Positions 43,955-52,915 of a stretch of 64,000 nucleotides of DNA are shown in pieces; position 1 is the stretch's first letter; every line of letters begins with the position of its first letter. The translations under genes and the position numbers were made by a program. Under the pieces are notes generated by a model, which was given only the letters and a program-made list of their open reading frames with translations, had not been told where the DNA came from and made no database searches. This stretch comes from Gammaproteobacteria bacterium (GTDB taxonomy: Bacteria > Pseudomonadota > Gammaproteobacteria > SZUA-140), in NCBI GenBank assembly GCA_016218365.1, contig JACREF010000015.1, positions 1 through 64,000 on the forward strand. Reading direction: 5' to 3'.

Positions 43955-44667
43955 GACAAGTTGCCAAAGGAAATACACCCAATTGCCTGCAAGCATTTAT
44001 TGATGCGCAGTTGGCCATAAAACCGGAACCCGTCAATCTCACCTACCGAGACTTCCCTTATAAATCTGCCCTGTGCGAGACTCTGACCCGAGAGCAGTAC
44101 GGTCTTTGCGGATACACCGGCGCTCCAGTCGACGAGCGGATAACACAACTCCAACCGGCAGTTGCCGGCCCCAGCTTCAGAAACCATATCGAACACCTGA
44201 AATGTCAGCAGGCCTGTCGTGACGAGGTGACGGGCCGAGACGAAGAGTACGGCCGAGTTGTGGGCGACGATCTAAACTACCGAAACATGATCGCCGCATT
44301 GGAAGTGCGCGGAGCGGAAGTGGAACATTTTGGAGCGGTCGCCAAGGCCGCCCGCACTCTGCCTGTGCTGCCGACCCACGAGGACTGCGAAGAACGCTTT
44401 GTATTTCGTGAAGGGGATGGCAGCGTTGATGGACTGGGCGATACCGCGCGCACCTCGATTTCTGTGCTTGCACTGAATCACGACACATTGAAAGGCTGGC
44501 GCTTATCAGCTCTTTCGACATGGCTGGACCCGTTAATCGTCCAGACTCGGGAGGACTTCATGGATGTACTTCAGGCCGTAACCACGCCGAATAATGAACG
44601 GCTGCCAGAGTACGCATTTGTAATAGAGTCCGTAGCAAAGGGGTACATAAATGAAAATGACCTCTGA
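43951..44667 (+). CDS. HNH-type endonuclease-like protein, PtuB-like (TIGR02646-related)
   Basis: The gene encodes 238 residues. Features of PtuB-type HNH nucleases: YGLCGYTGAPVDE (zinc-knuckle-like start, though one Cys of CxxC is replaced by Tyr-Thr), NHIEHLKCQ (general base His), DLNYRNMIAAL (metal Asn), and ALNHDTLKGWRLSAL resembling the ILNLN region. Coupled to the upstream ATPase by ATGA and overlapping hsdR by 17 bases. Base composition is lower in GC than hsdR. The assignment rests on motif order, not on a search. Confidence 0.72.
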   Translation: MRQVAKGNTPNCLQAFIDAQLAIKPEPVNLTYRDFPYKSALCETLTREQYGLCGYTGAPVDERITQLQPAVAGPSFRNHIEHLKCQQACRDEVTGRDEEYGRVVGDDLNYRNMIAALEVRGAEVEHFGAVAKAARTLPVLPTHEDCEERFVFREGDGSVDGLGDTARTSISVLALNHDTLKGWRLSALSTWLDPLIVQTREDFMDVLQAVTTPNNERLPEYAFVIESVAKGYINENDL

Positions 44668-47600
44668 GGTGGCATTTGAAACCGCCATCGAGTCAGTCTT
44701 GCTGGCCGAGGGGTACACGCCCTTCAGCGCCAAGGGCTTCGACCGCGAGCGGGCGATCTTTCCTGATGAGGCGCTGGAGTTCATCCGTGCCACCCAGGCC
44801 AAGGTGTGGGAGAAGTTGGAGGCGCAGCACGGGGAGCACACGGGCGCGCGGGTGATGGAATCCCTGTGCAAGTGGCTGGACACCCACGGCACGCTGGCCA
44901 CGCTGCGTCACGGCTTCAAGTGTTTCGGCAAAACGCTGCGGATCGCCTTCTTCCGCCCGGCCCACGGCCTGAACCCGGAGCTGGAGGCGCGCTATCAGGC
45001 CAATCGGCTTGGGCTGACCCGCCAATTGCACTTCAGCCCGAAGTCGGAGAAGTCGCTGGATGTGGTGCTGTCGGTCAACGGTATTCCGGTGGTGACGCTG
45101 GAACTCAAGAACCCGTTGAGCGGCCAGACGGCGGCGAATGCCATCCACCAGTACCGCCACGACCGCGATCCGCGTGAACCGATCTTCGTGTTCACCAAGC
45201 GCGCGCTGGTGCACTTCGCGGTGGACACCGAAGAGGCGCACATGGCCACGCGCCTGGCCGGTTCATCCACCTACTTTCTGCCCTTCAACCGGGGCATGGA
45301 CGGTGGCGCTGGTAACCCGCCCGACCGTGGGGGGCGCAACTACAAGACAGCCTACGTCTGGGAAGAGGTCTTGCAACGCGACAGCCTGCTCGACTTGCTC
45401 GCCCGCTTTCTGCATCTCGATGTGGAAGAGAAGACCACGGACGACGGCAAGAAGCTGCGCAAGGAGAGCCTGATCTTTCCGCGCTATCACCAGTTGCAGG
45501 CGGTGCGCCAGATAGTGGCGGCCGCCGCGAGCGAAGGCGTGGGGCACAACTATCTGGTGGAACATTCGGCCGGCAGCGGCAAGAGCAACACCATTGCCTG
45601 GCTGGCGCATCGTCTGTCCAGCCTGCACAACGAGCGCGACGAGCGGCTGTTCGACAGCGTGGTCGTCATCACCGACCGCGTGGTGCTGGACCGCCAGTTG
45701 CAGAACACAATCTACCAGTTCGACCACCGCCAGGGTGTGGTGCAGAAGATCGACGAGGACTCGCGCCAGCTGGCTGAGGCGCTGGAAGCCGGTGTGCCGA
45801 TCATCATCACCACGCTGCAGAAGTTTCCGTTCGTCTCCGGACAGCTGGCCAAGCTGAGCGAGGAGCGCGGCGAAGGGGGAAAGAGCCACCTACCGACGCG
45901 CAAGTACGCAGTGATCATCGACGAGGCGCACAGCTCGCAGTCGGGCGAGACGGCGACCGAGCTCAAGGGTGTGCTGGGCGGCGCCGAGCTGCGCCGCAAG
46001 GCGCAGGAGATGGCCGAGGAGGAGGGCGAAGTCGAGCTGGAACGACTGTTCCGTTCCATGGCCAAGCGGGGCCATCAGCCGAACATGAGCTTCTTCGCCT
46101 TCACCGCCACGCCCAAGCACAAGACGCTGGCGATCTTCGGCCGCAACGGCGAACCCTTCCACCGTTACACCATGCGCCAGGCCATCGAGGAGGGCTTCAT
46201 CGAGGACGTGCTGAAGAGCTACGTCACCTACAAGACCTACTACAAGCTGATCAAGAAGGCCGAGGACGACCCCAACGTCGAACGCAAGAAAGCCGCCAAG
46301 GCGCTGGCCCGCTTCATGCGCCTGCATCCGCACAACATCGGCCAGAAGACCGAGGTGATGGTCGAACACTTCCAACACTTCACCCGACACAAGATTGGCG
46401 GGCATGCCAAGGCGATGGTGGTGACCGGCTCGCGGCTGGAGGCAGTACGCTACAAGCAGGAGTTCGACCGCTACATCCAGGAGAAGGGCTACCCGATCAA
46501 GAGCCTGGTGGCGTTTTCGGGCAGCGTTGAAGACGACAAGATTCCTTCGATCAGCTACACCGAAGTGGAGATGAATGGCGGACTGAAGGAGAAGGAGTTG
46601 CCGGACACCTTCGCCAAGCCGGATTTCCGCGTGCTGCTGGTGGCCGAGAAATACCAGACCGGCTTTGACCAGCCGCTGCTGCACACGATGTACGTGGACA
46701 AGCGCCTTGGGGGTATTCAGGCGGTGCAGACACTGTCGCGCTTGAACCGCACCCACCCGCTCAAGGACGACACCTTCGTGCTCGACTTCGTCAACGAACC
46801 CGGCGAGATTCAGGAGGCCTTCCGCCAGTACTACGAAGGCTCGGTGATGGGCGAGCAAGTGGACCCGGACAAGCTCTACGAGGTGAAAGCGGAACTCGAT
46901 GCCTCGGGCATCTACCTGCAGACCGAGGTCGCCGAGTTCGCGCGCGTATTTTTCGCACCAAAGCGCCGCCAGAGCCCCGGCGACCACAAGACGATGAACG
47001 CGATTCTAGATCAGGCAGTCGCCCGCTTTGCGCAATTGCAGAATAAGGAAGAGGAGGAGGCTGAGCTGTGGCGCGGCAAGCTACAGGCCTTCCGCAATCT
47101 GTACAGCTTTCTGAGTCAAGTGATTCCTTATCAGGACAGCGATCTGGAAAAGCTGTTCACGTATCTGCGGCACCTCGCGTTGAAGCTGCCCAAGCGCAAG
47201 AGCGGGCCGGGATACCAGTTTGATGCGGAGATCGAGCTCGACTACTACCGGTTGCAGAAAATCAGTGAAGGCTCGATCAGCCTCAATGAGGGCTATGCTA
47301 AACCGCTGGATGGCCCGCATGAGGTGGGGTCGGGCATGGTGCGCGAGGAGCATGTTTCGCTATCGCGCCTTATCGACATCATCAACCAGCGCTTCGGCGG
47401 CGAACTCAACGAGGCAGATCAGCTGTTCTTCGACCAGATCGCCGAGGCGGCCAGCCAAAGCGAAGCGCTGCAGAAGGCAGCCGAGGTCAACTCCCTCGAC
47501 AAGTTCCAGCTGGTGTTCCGGCAGGTGCTCGAGTCCCTGTTCATCGAACGCATGGAACTAAATGAGGAGCTATTCACCGACTACATGGGAAAGCCGGAGA

Positions 47601-47677
47601 TGCAGGAGCTGGTATCAAAGTGGCTCGGAAGCCAAGTCTATGATCGTCTTTCGGTGGCAAAGAGGAGCAGCCCGTAG
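44651..47677 (+). CDS. hsdR: Type I restriction endonuclease subunit HsdR
   Basis: The gene encodes 1008 residues. N-terminal nuclease region with SLDVVLSVNGIPVVTLELKN (the D-ExK site), then SF2 translocase: HSAGSGKSNTIAWLA (Walker A), YAVIIDEAHSSQSGE (DEAH box), FFAFTATPKHKT, and VQTLSRLNRTHP (motif VI). A C-terminal helical domain binds the M2S core. It cuts unmodified DNA after translocation. Complete and in frame. It ends the seven-gene overlap chain. Confidence 0.95.
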   Translation: MKMTSEVAFETAIESVLLAEGYTPFSAKGFDRERAIFPDEALEFIRATQAKVWEKLEAQHGEHTGARVMESLCKWLDTHGTLATLRHGFKCFGKTLRIAFFRPAHGLNPELEARYQANRLGLTRQLHFSPKSEKSLDVVLSVNGIPVVTLELKNPLSGQTAANAIHQYRHDRDPREPIFVFTKRALVHFAVDTEEAHMATRLAGSSTYFLPFNRGMDGGAGNPPDRGGRNYKTAYVWEEVLQRDSLLDLLARFLHLDVEEKTTDDGKKLRKESLIFPRYHQLQAVRQIVAAAASEGVGHNYLVEHSAGSGKSNTIAWLAHRLSSLHNERDERLFDSVVVITDRVVLDRQLQNTIYQFDHRQGVVQKIDEDSRQLAEALEAGVPIIITTLQKFPFVSGQLAKLSEERGEGGKSHLPTRKYAVIIDEAHSSQSGETATELKGVLGGAELRRKAQEMAEEEGEVELERLFRSMAKRGHQPNMSFFAFTATPKHKTLAIFGRNGEPFHRYTMRQAIEEGFIEDVLKSYVTYKTYYKLIKKAEDDPNVERKKAAKALARFMRLHPHNIGQKTEVMVEHFQHFTRHKIGGHAKAMVVTGSRLEAVRYKQEFDRYIQEKGYPIKSLVAFSGSVEDDKIPSISYTEVEMNGGLKEKELPDTFAKPDFRVLLVAEKYQTGFDQPLLHTMYVDKRLGGIQAVQTLSRLNRTHPLKDDTFVLDFVNEPGEIQEAFRQYYEGSVMGEQVDPDKLYEVKAELDASGIYLQTEVAEFARVFFAPKRRQSPGDHKTMNAILDQAVARFAQLQNKEEEEAELWRGKLQAFRNLYSFLSQVIPYQDSDLEKLFTYLRHLALKLPKRKSGPGYQFDAEIELDYYRLQKISEGSISLNEGYAKPLDGPHEVGSGMVREEHVSLSRLIDIINQRFGGELNEADQLFFDQIAEAASQSEALQKAAEVNSLDKFQLVFRQVLESLFIERMELNEELFTDYMGKPEMQELVSKWLGSQVYDRLSVAKRSSP

Positions 47678-47936
47678 TGTGTGCGTATTTTGCGTCGAGG
47701 CTAGCTTTCCGGAATTTCCGGAGAGTTGATTAGGCGGCCCGCAGAGGCCAGCGCGCGTGCTCGCAAGCTCAGGAAACCAGTCAGCGCATGGTCAACCATC
47801 CGCAACCAATATTGAAAGCCCCAACCGTTCTCGGTTGAACCAAAAGGTCATTTACTATCGTATAGACTGTGCCCCGCTGCGCGTCTGGTCTGGTATCCGC
47901 CGCTGCGTTCTCCGGCAGTGGCTGAACTATAGGCCC

Positions 47937-48752
47937 TTACTGCTGGCAATGCGGACAGTAATAACTCGCGCGCTGGCCCTGCCGCAGCGTTGCTATCGGC
48001 GTGTGACAGCGCGTACACGGCTCACCGCCGCGGCCGTAGACCTTCAGGTGCTGGCGGAAATAACCCGGCCGGCCGTCGCTGGCGGTGAAGTCACGCAAGG
48101 TGGTGCCGCCCTGGCGGATCGCGGCCTGCAACACCTTTCTGATCGCGGTCACCAGCCGCCGGCACTCGTTGCGCGTGAGCGTTGCCGCCTGCCGGCGTGG
48201 ATCGATACCGGCACCAAACAAGGCCTCGCTGGCGTAGATGTTGCCGACGCCAACGACGACATGGCCATCCATGGTCAGCTGCTTGACGGCGACACGGCGA
48301 CGCTGCGCCTGCTGCCATAACACCTCCGCGGTAAAGCCTGCCTCCAGCGGTTCCGGACCCAGCCCTTGCAGCAGCCGATGTTCAAGCGGATCACGCTGCG
48401 TCCACAGCAGCAGGCCGAAGCGCCGCGGGTCGCGCAGCCGCAACACGCTGCCATTGGTCAGCACGATATCGACATGATCATGGGCGGTGGGCTTCTCTGC
48501 GGCCGTGGTCAGCCGCAGGCTGCCGGACATGCCCAGATGCAGCAGCGCCGTGCCGGCGGTGGTGCGCAGCAGGATATATTTGGCGCGACGCTCGATCGCG
48601 GTGATCGTCGCGCCGCGCATCTGCTGTGGCAGCCGCGCCGGGATCGGCTGGCGCAAGCGGCGCTGGCGCACGATGACGCCGGCGATGCGCTGGCCCTGCA
48701 GCAGCGGACGGATCCCGCTGCAGGTCGTCTCGACCTCCGGCAGTTCAGGCAT
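47937..48752 (-). CDS. mutM: Formamidopyrimidine-DNA glycosylase
   Basis: The gene encodes 271 residues. It excises 8-oxoguanine and Fapy lesions. The N-terminal MPELPEVETTCSGIRP gives catalytic Pro1 and Glu2. Lys in ERRAKYILLRT, the helix-two-turn-helix (VGVGNIYASEALFGAGIDP) and the zinc finger CTRCHTPIATLRQGQRASYY-CPHC are all present. Monocistronic; the preceding gap 47678-47936 contains nothing that I can support. Confidence 0.96.
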   Translation of the reverse strand: MPELPEVETTCSGIRPLLQGQRIAGVIVRQRRLRQPIPARLPQQMRGATITAIERRAKYILLRTTAGTALLHLGMSGSLRLTTAAEKPTAHDHVDIVLTNGSVLRLRDPRRFGLLLWTQRDPLEHRLLQGLGPEPLEAGFTAEVLWQQAQRRRVAVKQLTMDGHVVVGVGNIYASEALFGAGIDPRRQAATLTRNECRRLVTAIRKVLQAAIRQGGTTLRDFTASDGRPGYFRQHLKVYGRGGEPCTRCHTPIATLRQGQRASYYCPHCQQ

Positions 48753-48761
48753 CCGGCCGCA

Positions 48762-49661
48762 TCACTGTACCGGCCGGGACCCCGACGGGGGTACCAGCGG
48801 CTCGGCGGCGTAATCGCGCGGCTTCAGCGCAAACATCTGTTCCCGCTGCACATCGGACAGGTGATAACCGACACCAAGATCCGGCCGGACCAGCACCAGC
48901 TCACCGCCGTCCTCGATCATGACGAACTGCAGTATCTGCCCGCCCTCCAGCTGCACCGCGACACGGCCCGCGGGTTTGCGCAGCTCATCGCTACCGTAGG
49001 CGGTGACCTGGACCCCCTGCGCCTGACGCCAGGCCGTGATGACATCGTTGATCTGGTCGGCGGACAGCGTGCGGCCGCTGGCCTGCCAGCCGCCGGACGC
49101 CTGGCGCACCAGCTTGAGGCCGGGCAGCGTGACCGCCAGCGGCTTTTGATCCGGGGGCAACAATTCCAGCGCCAGCAGCGCCGGCACATCGGTGAAGACC
49201 TGATAGAACGCGTCGTCGATCAGCGCCACCTCGCCACCGACCTGCACATAGCGATAATTATTCAGCGTCTCGGTGCCGCCGAACTGGACCGTCACATCAT
49301 CGACCCGCAACCAGGCCAGCGGTGGGGCGAGCTGATAACGGGCCAGATCACCCGCCACGGCCGGAAAGCGGCTGTGGGCCTGGGCCTGCAACAGGCGCAG
49401 TATCGCATCGACACGAAATGGATTGGCGCGACTGTCGACCGGCCGCACCACCCACCAGTAACCGCCGCGCCGCTGCAGGACGACCTCGGGCTTGCCGGGC
49501 TGTTGCAGTGTCACGGTTGAGGGCGTGGCCGGGGGCTGCGCCAACAGCGGCGCGGCCTGACCCGGCTGTTGTTGTGTGCTGCCGGGTCGGAAATAGACCA
49601 GCGCCGCCAGCACAGCGACCAGGACCAGCAACAACAGATTGATGATGGCACGGGAGCTCAT
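48762..49661 (-). CDS. DUF4340 protein of a Gld-type export cluster
   Basis: The gene encodes 299 residues. AGGAG fits ATG 49661 rather than the ATG nine bases before. One N-terminal helix (AIINLLLLVLVAVLAALVYF) and a long beta-rich periplasmic part (EVVLQRRGGYWWVVRPVDSR, DQINDVITAWRQAQGVQV). DUF4340 proteins regularly follow GldG-like and ABC genes, as here. Function unknown; it is probably part of the same membrane complex. Confidence 0.82.
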   Translation of the reverse strand: MSSRAIINLLLLVLVAVLAALVYFRPGSTQQQPGQAAPLLAQPPATPSTVTLQQPGKPEVVLQRRGGYWWVVRPVDSRANPFRVDAILRLLQAQAHSRFPAVAGDLARYQLAPPLAWLRVDDVTVQFGGTETLNNYRYVQVGGEVALIDDAFYQVFTDVPALLALELLPPDQKPLAVTLPGLKLVRQASGGWQASGRTLSADQINDVITAWRQAQGVQVTAYGSDELRKPAGRVAVQLEGGQILQFVMIEDGGELVLVRPDLGVGYHLSDVQREQMFALKPRDYAAEPLVPPSGSRPVQ

Positions 49662-49679
49662 CAGCGGCATCTCCTGTGA

Positions 49680-51041
49680 TCAGTTGCGGCGACGACGCCA
49701 CCACCAGGTCAACCCACCGCCCAGCAGCAACAGCGGCAGCACCAGCATGAAGCCGACGAAGATCGCGATCTTCTTGCCGTCGGACAGCTCCAGCGTCGGA
49801 TCGACCGTCACATGCACCGGTACATTGATCAGCTGTTCATCGCTGCCAAGCCAGTTGACCAGGTTCATCGCCAGCTGCATGTTGCCGCCGATACCGAGAA
49901 AACCATTGGACAGGAAGTCGCCGTCGGCGATCACCACCACACGCTGCGTGCGCTCAGCGCCGAGCTTGCGCTCCAGCGCCACGCCGAGCGTCACCGGCCC
50001 GAGGGTATCACGCCCCTCGTCATACCCGATCTTGCCGGTCGTCGGACCGGTCTCCAGCCAGGTATTGGTCATGGTCTGCAGCACCGGCTCGCTGTCCCAT
50101 TGCGCATCCTCATCGACCACGATGCCGCCGGCGAGCGGGAACAGCGTGTTGAACTGGAAGTTGCGTGTCACCGCGTGCTGGCCGTAGCGCGCCACCAGCG
50201 CCACCCGCGGGTCGTCGGTGCCAAACAGCTGCATGCCGACCTGCGAGACGTTGGGATCGATGACGATGCCGGGCAATAGCTGCAGTTTCAGCTGCCGGGC
50301 CAGCGGCTCCAGACCATACAGCGGGCCGGGGTCGGTCAGCCACAACAATGCACCGCCGCGCTCGATGAACTCGCCGATCTGTTTCATCTCACCCGGCAGC
50401 ACCGTGGCCTGCGGGCTGGCGATCACCAGCATGCTGACGTCCGCCGGGATCGCGCCACTGTGTCCCAGGTTCAGCTCCTCGGCCTTGAAGCCCTTGCTGC
50501 GCAGCTGGGTCGCCCAGCCGCTGAGATCATAACCGGCAGCGGCGGTGATGCTGCGCTCGCCGTGGCCGCCGAGAAACACAATGCGCCGCTCACCGCCCCG
50601 CACCAGACCCTGCAACAGGTTGCTGAGGCCGCGCTCGGTGATCTCCTGCAGCTTCTGCTGCCGGCCCTGGTACTCGACCACCATCTCGCCATCGACGGTG
50701 ATGCCCATCTCGCGCACCCGCTGCGGATCGCGATCCGGATTGACGATGGTCAGCTCGATATCCTGCTTGTGACGCCGGTAGTGACCAATCAGGTCGCTGA
50801 TGTGCTGGTGCAACACCCGGTTGTCGCGGGCAAAGGCGGTGATATGCACCGGCCCCTTCATCTGTTTCAACACCGCAACACTGGCCGCCGACAGCGTGTT
50901 GCGTCCGGTGGCCGTCCAGTCCGCCTGATAGTTGTACAGGCTGCTGACCCAGGCCAGCAGGCCCAGCAGCGCGGCAAACAATGCCACGAACACAACGTTC
51001 TGGATCCTGATCAGGCGCCGTGATCGCCGGGTCACCTTCAT
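49680..51041 (-). CDS. GldG-like substrate-binding membrane protein
   Basis: The gene encodes 453 residues from ATG 51041. First helix VVFVALFAALLGLLAWVSSL, then a large periplasmic ABC-type-uncharacterised domain (VHITAFARDNRVLHQHISDL, IVFLGGHGERSITAAAGYDL, LVIASPQATVLPGEMKQIGE, GALLWLTDP) and a C-terminal helix (IAIFVGFMLVLPLLLLGGGL). It matches the GldG part of gliding-type ABC systems, which in proteobacteria have an unknown cargo. Confidence 0.85.
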   Translation of the reverse strand: MKVTRRSRRLIRIQNVVFVALFAALLGLLAWVSSLYNYQADWTATGRNTLSAASVAVLKQMKGPVHITAFARDNRVLHQHISDLIGHYRRHKQDIELTIVNPDRDPQRVREMGITVDGEMVVEYQGRQQKLQEITERGLSNLLQGLVRGGERRIVFLGGHGERSITAAAGYDLSGWATQLRSKGFKAEELNLGHSGAIPADVSMLVIASPQATVLPGEMKQIGEFIERGGALLWLTDPGPLYGLEPLARQLKLQLLPGIVIDPNVSQVGMQLFGTDDPRVALVARYGQHAVTRNFQFNTLFPLAGGIVVDEDAQWDSEPVLQTMTNTWLETGPTTGKIGYDEGRDTLGPVTLGVALERKLGAERTQRVVVIADGDFLSNGFLGIGGNMQLAMNLVNWLGSDEQLINVPVHVTVDPTLELSDGKKIAIFVGFMLVLPLLLLGGGLTWWWRRRRN

Positions 51042-51078
51042 GCGTGCTACTCCTTGATTGATCAGCAGTGGTGATGGA

Positions 51079-51837
51079 TCAATGCTGCAACCGGTCGGCA
51101 TCGAGGCGGCGGATCGCCAGCACCAGGAAGCCGACGATGATCAGCAGGTAATACACCACATCGGCGCTGTTGAAGCTGCCTTGCAGCAACGCCTCGTAAT
51201 GACGGGTCATCGACAGGTAGCCGAGCAGGCCACTGCCGTCACCGTCACCGGCCGGGGCCCGGTTCCAGTCCACGATCCACAACAGCAACAGCACCCCGAA
51301 GGTGCTGATCGCGGCGATGGTCGGCTGGGTCGTCAGCGATGACATGAACAGGCCGATCGCGGCAAAGCTGCCGAGCAGCAGCAGCAGACCGAGCAGGCAT
51401 CCCGCCAGCATGCCAAAATCAAGGCCGCCCCCCAGCAGCAACGCCAGCGGCATCAGCGCCAGCAGCAGCAACATCAGCGCCAGAAAGCCGATCACACCGA
51501 GGTACTTGCCGAGCACGATCTGCGTCATCGACACCGGCGCCGACAGCAACAATGGCATCGTCAGGTTGCGGCGTTCGTCGCTGAGCAGCCGCATCGTCAC
51601 CATCGGCACCACCAGCAGCATCACCATCGCGGCGTTGCCGAACAGCGGCGACACCACCACCTCGGTCACCCCCGGCGCATTCTCCAGCCCGGCCAGCCGG
51701 GGCTGGATCTGCAGGAAGAAATCGACCTGGCCGAGAAACAGATAGGCCAGCAGCGCCTCGACGATGGCCAGGATCGTCCAGGCCAATGGCGACACAAACA
51801 GACTGCGCAGGTCCCGCGCGGCGATCAGCGGGATCAT
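51079..51837 (-). CDS. ABC-2-type permease
   Basis: The gene encodes 252 residues with six helices (SPLAWTILAIVEALLAYLFL; MVMLLVVPMVTMRLLSDERR; LGVIGFLALMLLLLALMPLA). The motif MRLLSDERRNLTMPLLLSAP is typical of GldF/NosY-like permeases. It overlaps the ATPase gene by four bases, so they act together. Confidence 0.9.
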   Translation of the reverse strand: MIPLIAARDLRSLFVSPLAWTILAIVEALLAYLFLGQVDFFLQIQPRLAGLENAPGVTEVVVSPLFGNAAMVMLLVVPMVTMRLLSDERRNLTMPLLLSAPVSMTQIVLGKYLGVIGFLALMLLLLALMPLALLLGGGLDFGMLAGCLLGLLLLLGSFAAIGLFMSSLTTQPTIAAISTFGVLLLLWIVDWNRAPAGDGDGSGLLGYLSMTRHYEALLQGSFNSADVVYYLLIIVGFLVLAIRRLDADRLQH

Positions 51838-52793
51838 GCTGCCTCCCCGTGCGCCAGCGGCGCTGTACTGTCACGGGTCGTGATCTCGACGAAGATCTGC
51901 TCCAGCGAGATCCGTTCCGCGGTCAGTTCGAACAAGCGCCAGCCGCGCTGCACCGACAACATCACCAGCTCCTCGGCCAGCTGCATGCCGGCGGCCACAT
52001 GCAGGCGGAAGCGTCCCGGTGCAATCTGTTCGACGCGCTCGACCCCCGGCATCCCTTCGAGGTCCACGACGGCCGGCGGGGCATGAAAACTGGCCAGCAG
52101 ATTGGCGGCCTGCATCCGCCGTTGCAGGCCCTCGAGGGTATCGTTCAACACCAGCGCGCCGCGGTGGATGATCTGCACCCGGCTGCACACCGCCTGGATC
52201 TCGGGCAGGATATGCGTCGACAGGATGACACTGTGCGCGGTGGCCAGCTCCGAGATCAAGGTGCGGATCTCGCGGATCTGGATCGGATCAAGTCCGACCG
52301 TCGGTTCATCGAGGATCACGATCTCCGGTTCATGGATGATCGCCTGGGCAATGCCGACCCGCTGCTGAAAACCCTTGGATAGATTGCCGATGACACGACG
52401 CCCGGCCTCTTGCAGGCCGCAGCGTTCCTTGGCGCGGCTCACCGCCGCCGCGCAGGCCTTGCGCGTCACGCCACTGAGCCGGGCGCAGAACAGCAGGTAT
52501 TCATCGACCGTCAGCTCGCGGTACAGCGGCGGCTGATCGGGCAGGTAACCGAGCGCCGCCTTGGCCTGGCGCGGCTGATCGAGGATGTCGTGACCGGCGA
52601 TCCAGATCCGGCCGGCACTGGGCGCCAGATTGCCGCTCAGCATCCGCATCGTCGTCGACTTGCCGGCACCGTTGGCGCCGAGCAGCCCCAGCACCTCGCC
52701 GCGCTTCAGCTCGAAACTGAGATCATTGACGGCACAGAAATCGCCATAATAGCGATACAGGTTCTCGACCCGAACCAGACTTTCCCCGCTCAT
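51834..52793 (-). CDS. ABC transporter ATP-binding protein, GldA-like
   Basis: The gene encodes 319 residues from ATG 52793; the longer frame lacks support. Walker A GLLGANGAGKSTTMRML, signature LSKGFQQRVGIAQA, Walker B IVILDEPTVGLDP and His switch ILSTHILPEI. The LSKG-F form and C-terminal extension are those of ABC-2 export ATPases. First gene of the four-gene minus-strand unit. Confidence 0.92.
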   Translation of the reverse strand: MSGESLVRVENLYRYYGDFCAVNDLSFELKRGEVLGLLGANGAGKSTTMRMLSGNLAPSAGRIWIAGHDILDQPRQAKAALGYLPDQPPLYRELTVDEYLLFCARLSGVTRKACAAAVSRAKERCGLQEAGRRVIGNLSKGFQQRVGIAQAIIHEPEIVILDEPTVGLDPIQIREIRTLISELATAHSVILSTHILPEIQAVCSRVQIIHRGALVLNDTLEGLQRRMQAANLLASFHAPPAVVDLEGMPGVERVEQIAPGRFRLHVAAGMQLAEELVMLSVQRGWRLFELTAERISLEQIFVEITTRDSTAPLAHGEAA

Positions 52794-52915
52794 GCTATTC
52801 CTTTCCGCTGTCACGACCCATCCGTACCCGGGCCTATGGTCACACAACCGGGCCGACGCTGTCATTGAAAACGTTTCTGCCACCGCCCTATCCAGGCGCA
52901 GCACCATCGCAAACA

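Noticed and set aside
45890-46987. 365-residue minus-strand reading frame
   Set aside because: Antisense to the helicase region of hsdR; no independent evidence.
47678-47936. Possible tRNA or attachment site at the right edge of the defence island
   Set aside because: No cloverleaf arms or CCA end could be found and no matching direct repeat is seen near 37.3 kb.
48366-49520. 384-residue plus-strand reading frame
   Set aside because: Lies across mutM and the DUF4340 gene on the opposite strand, has no domain pattern, and is a shadow.
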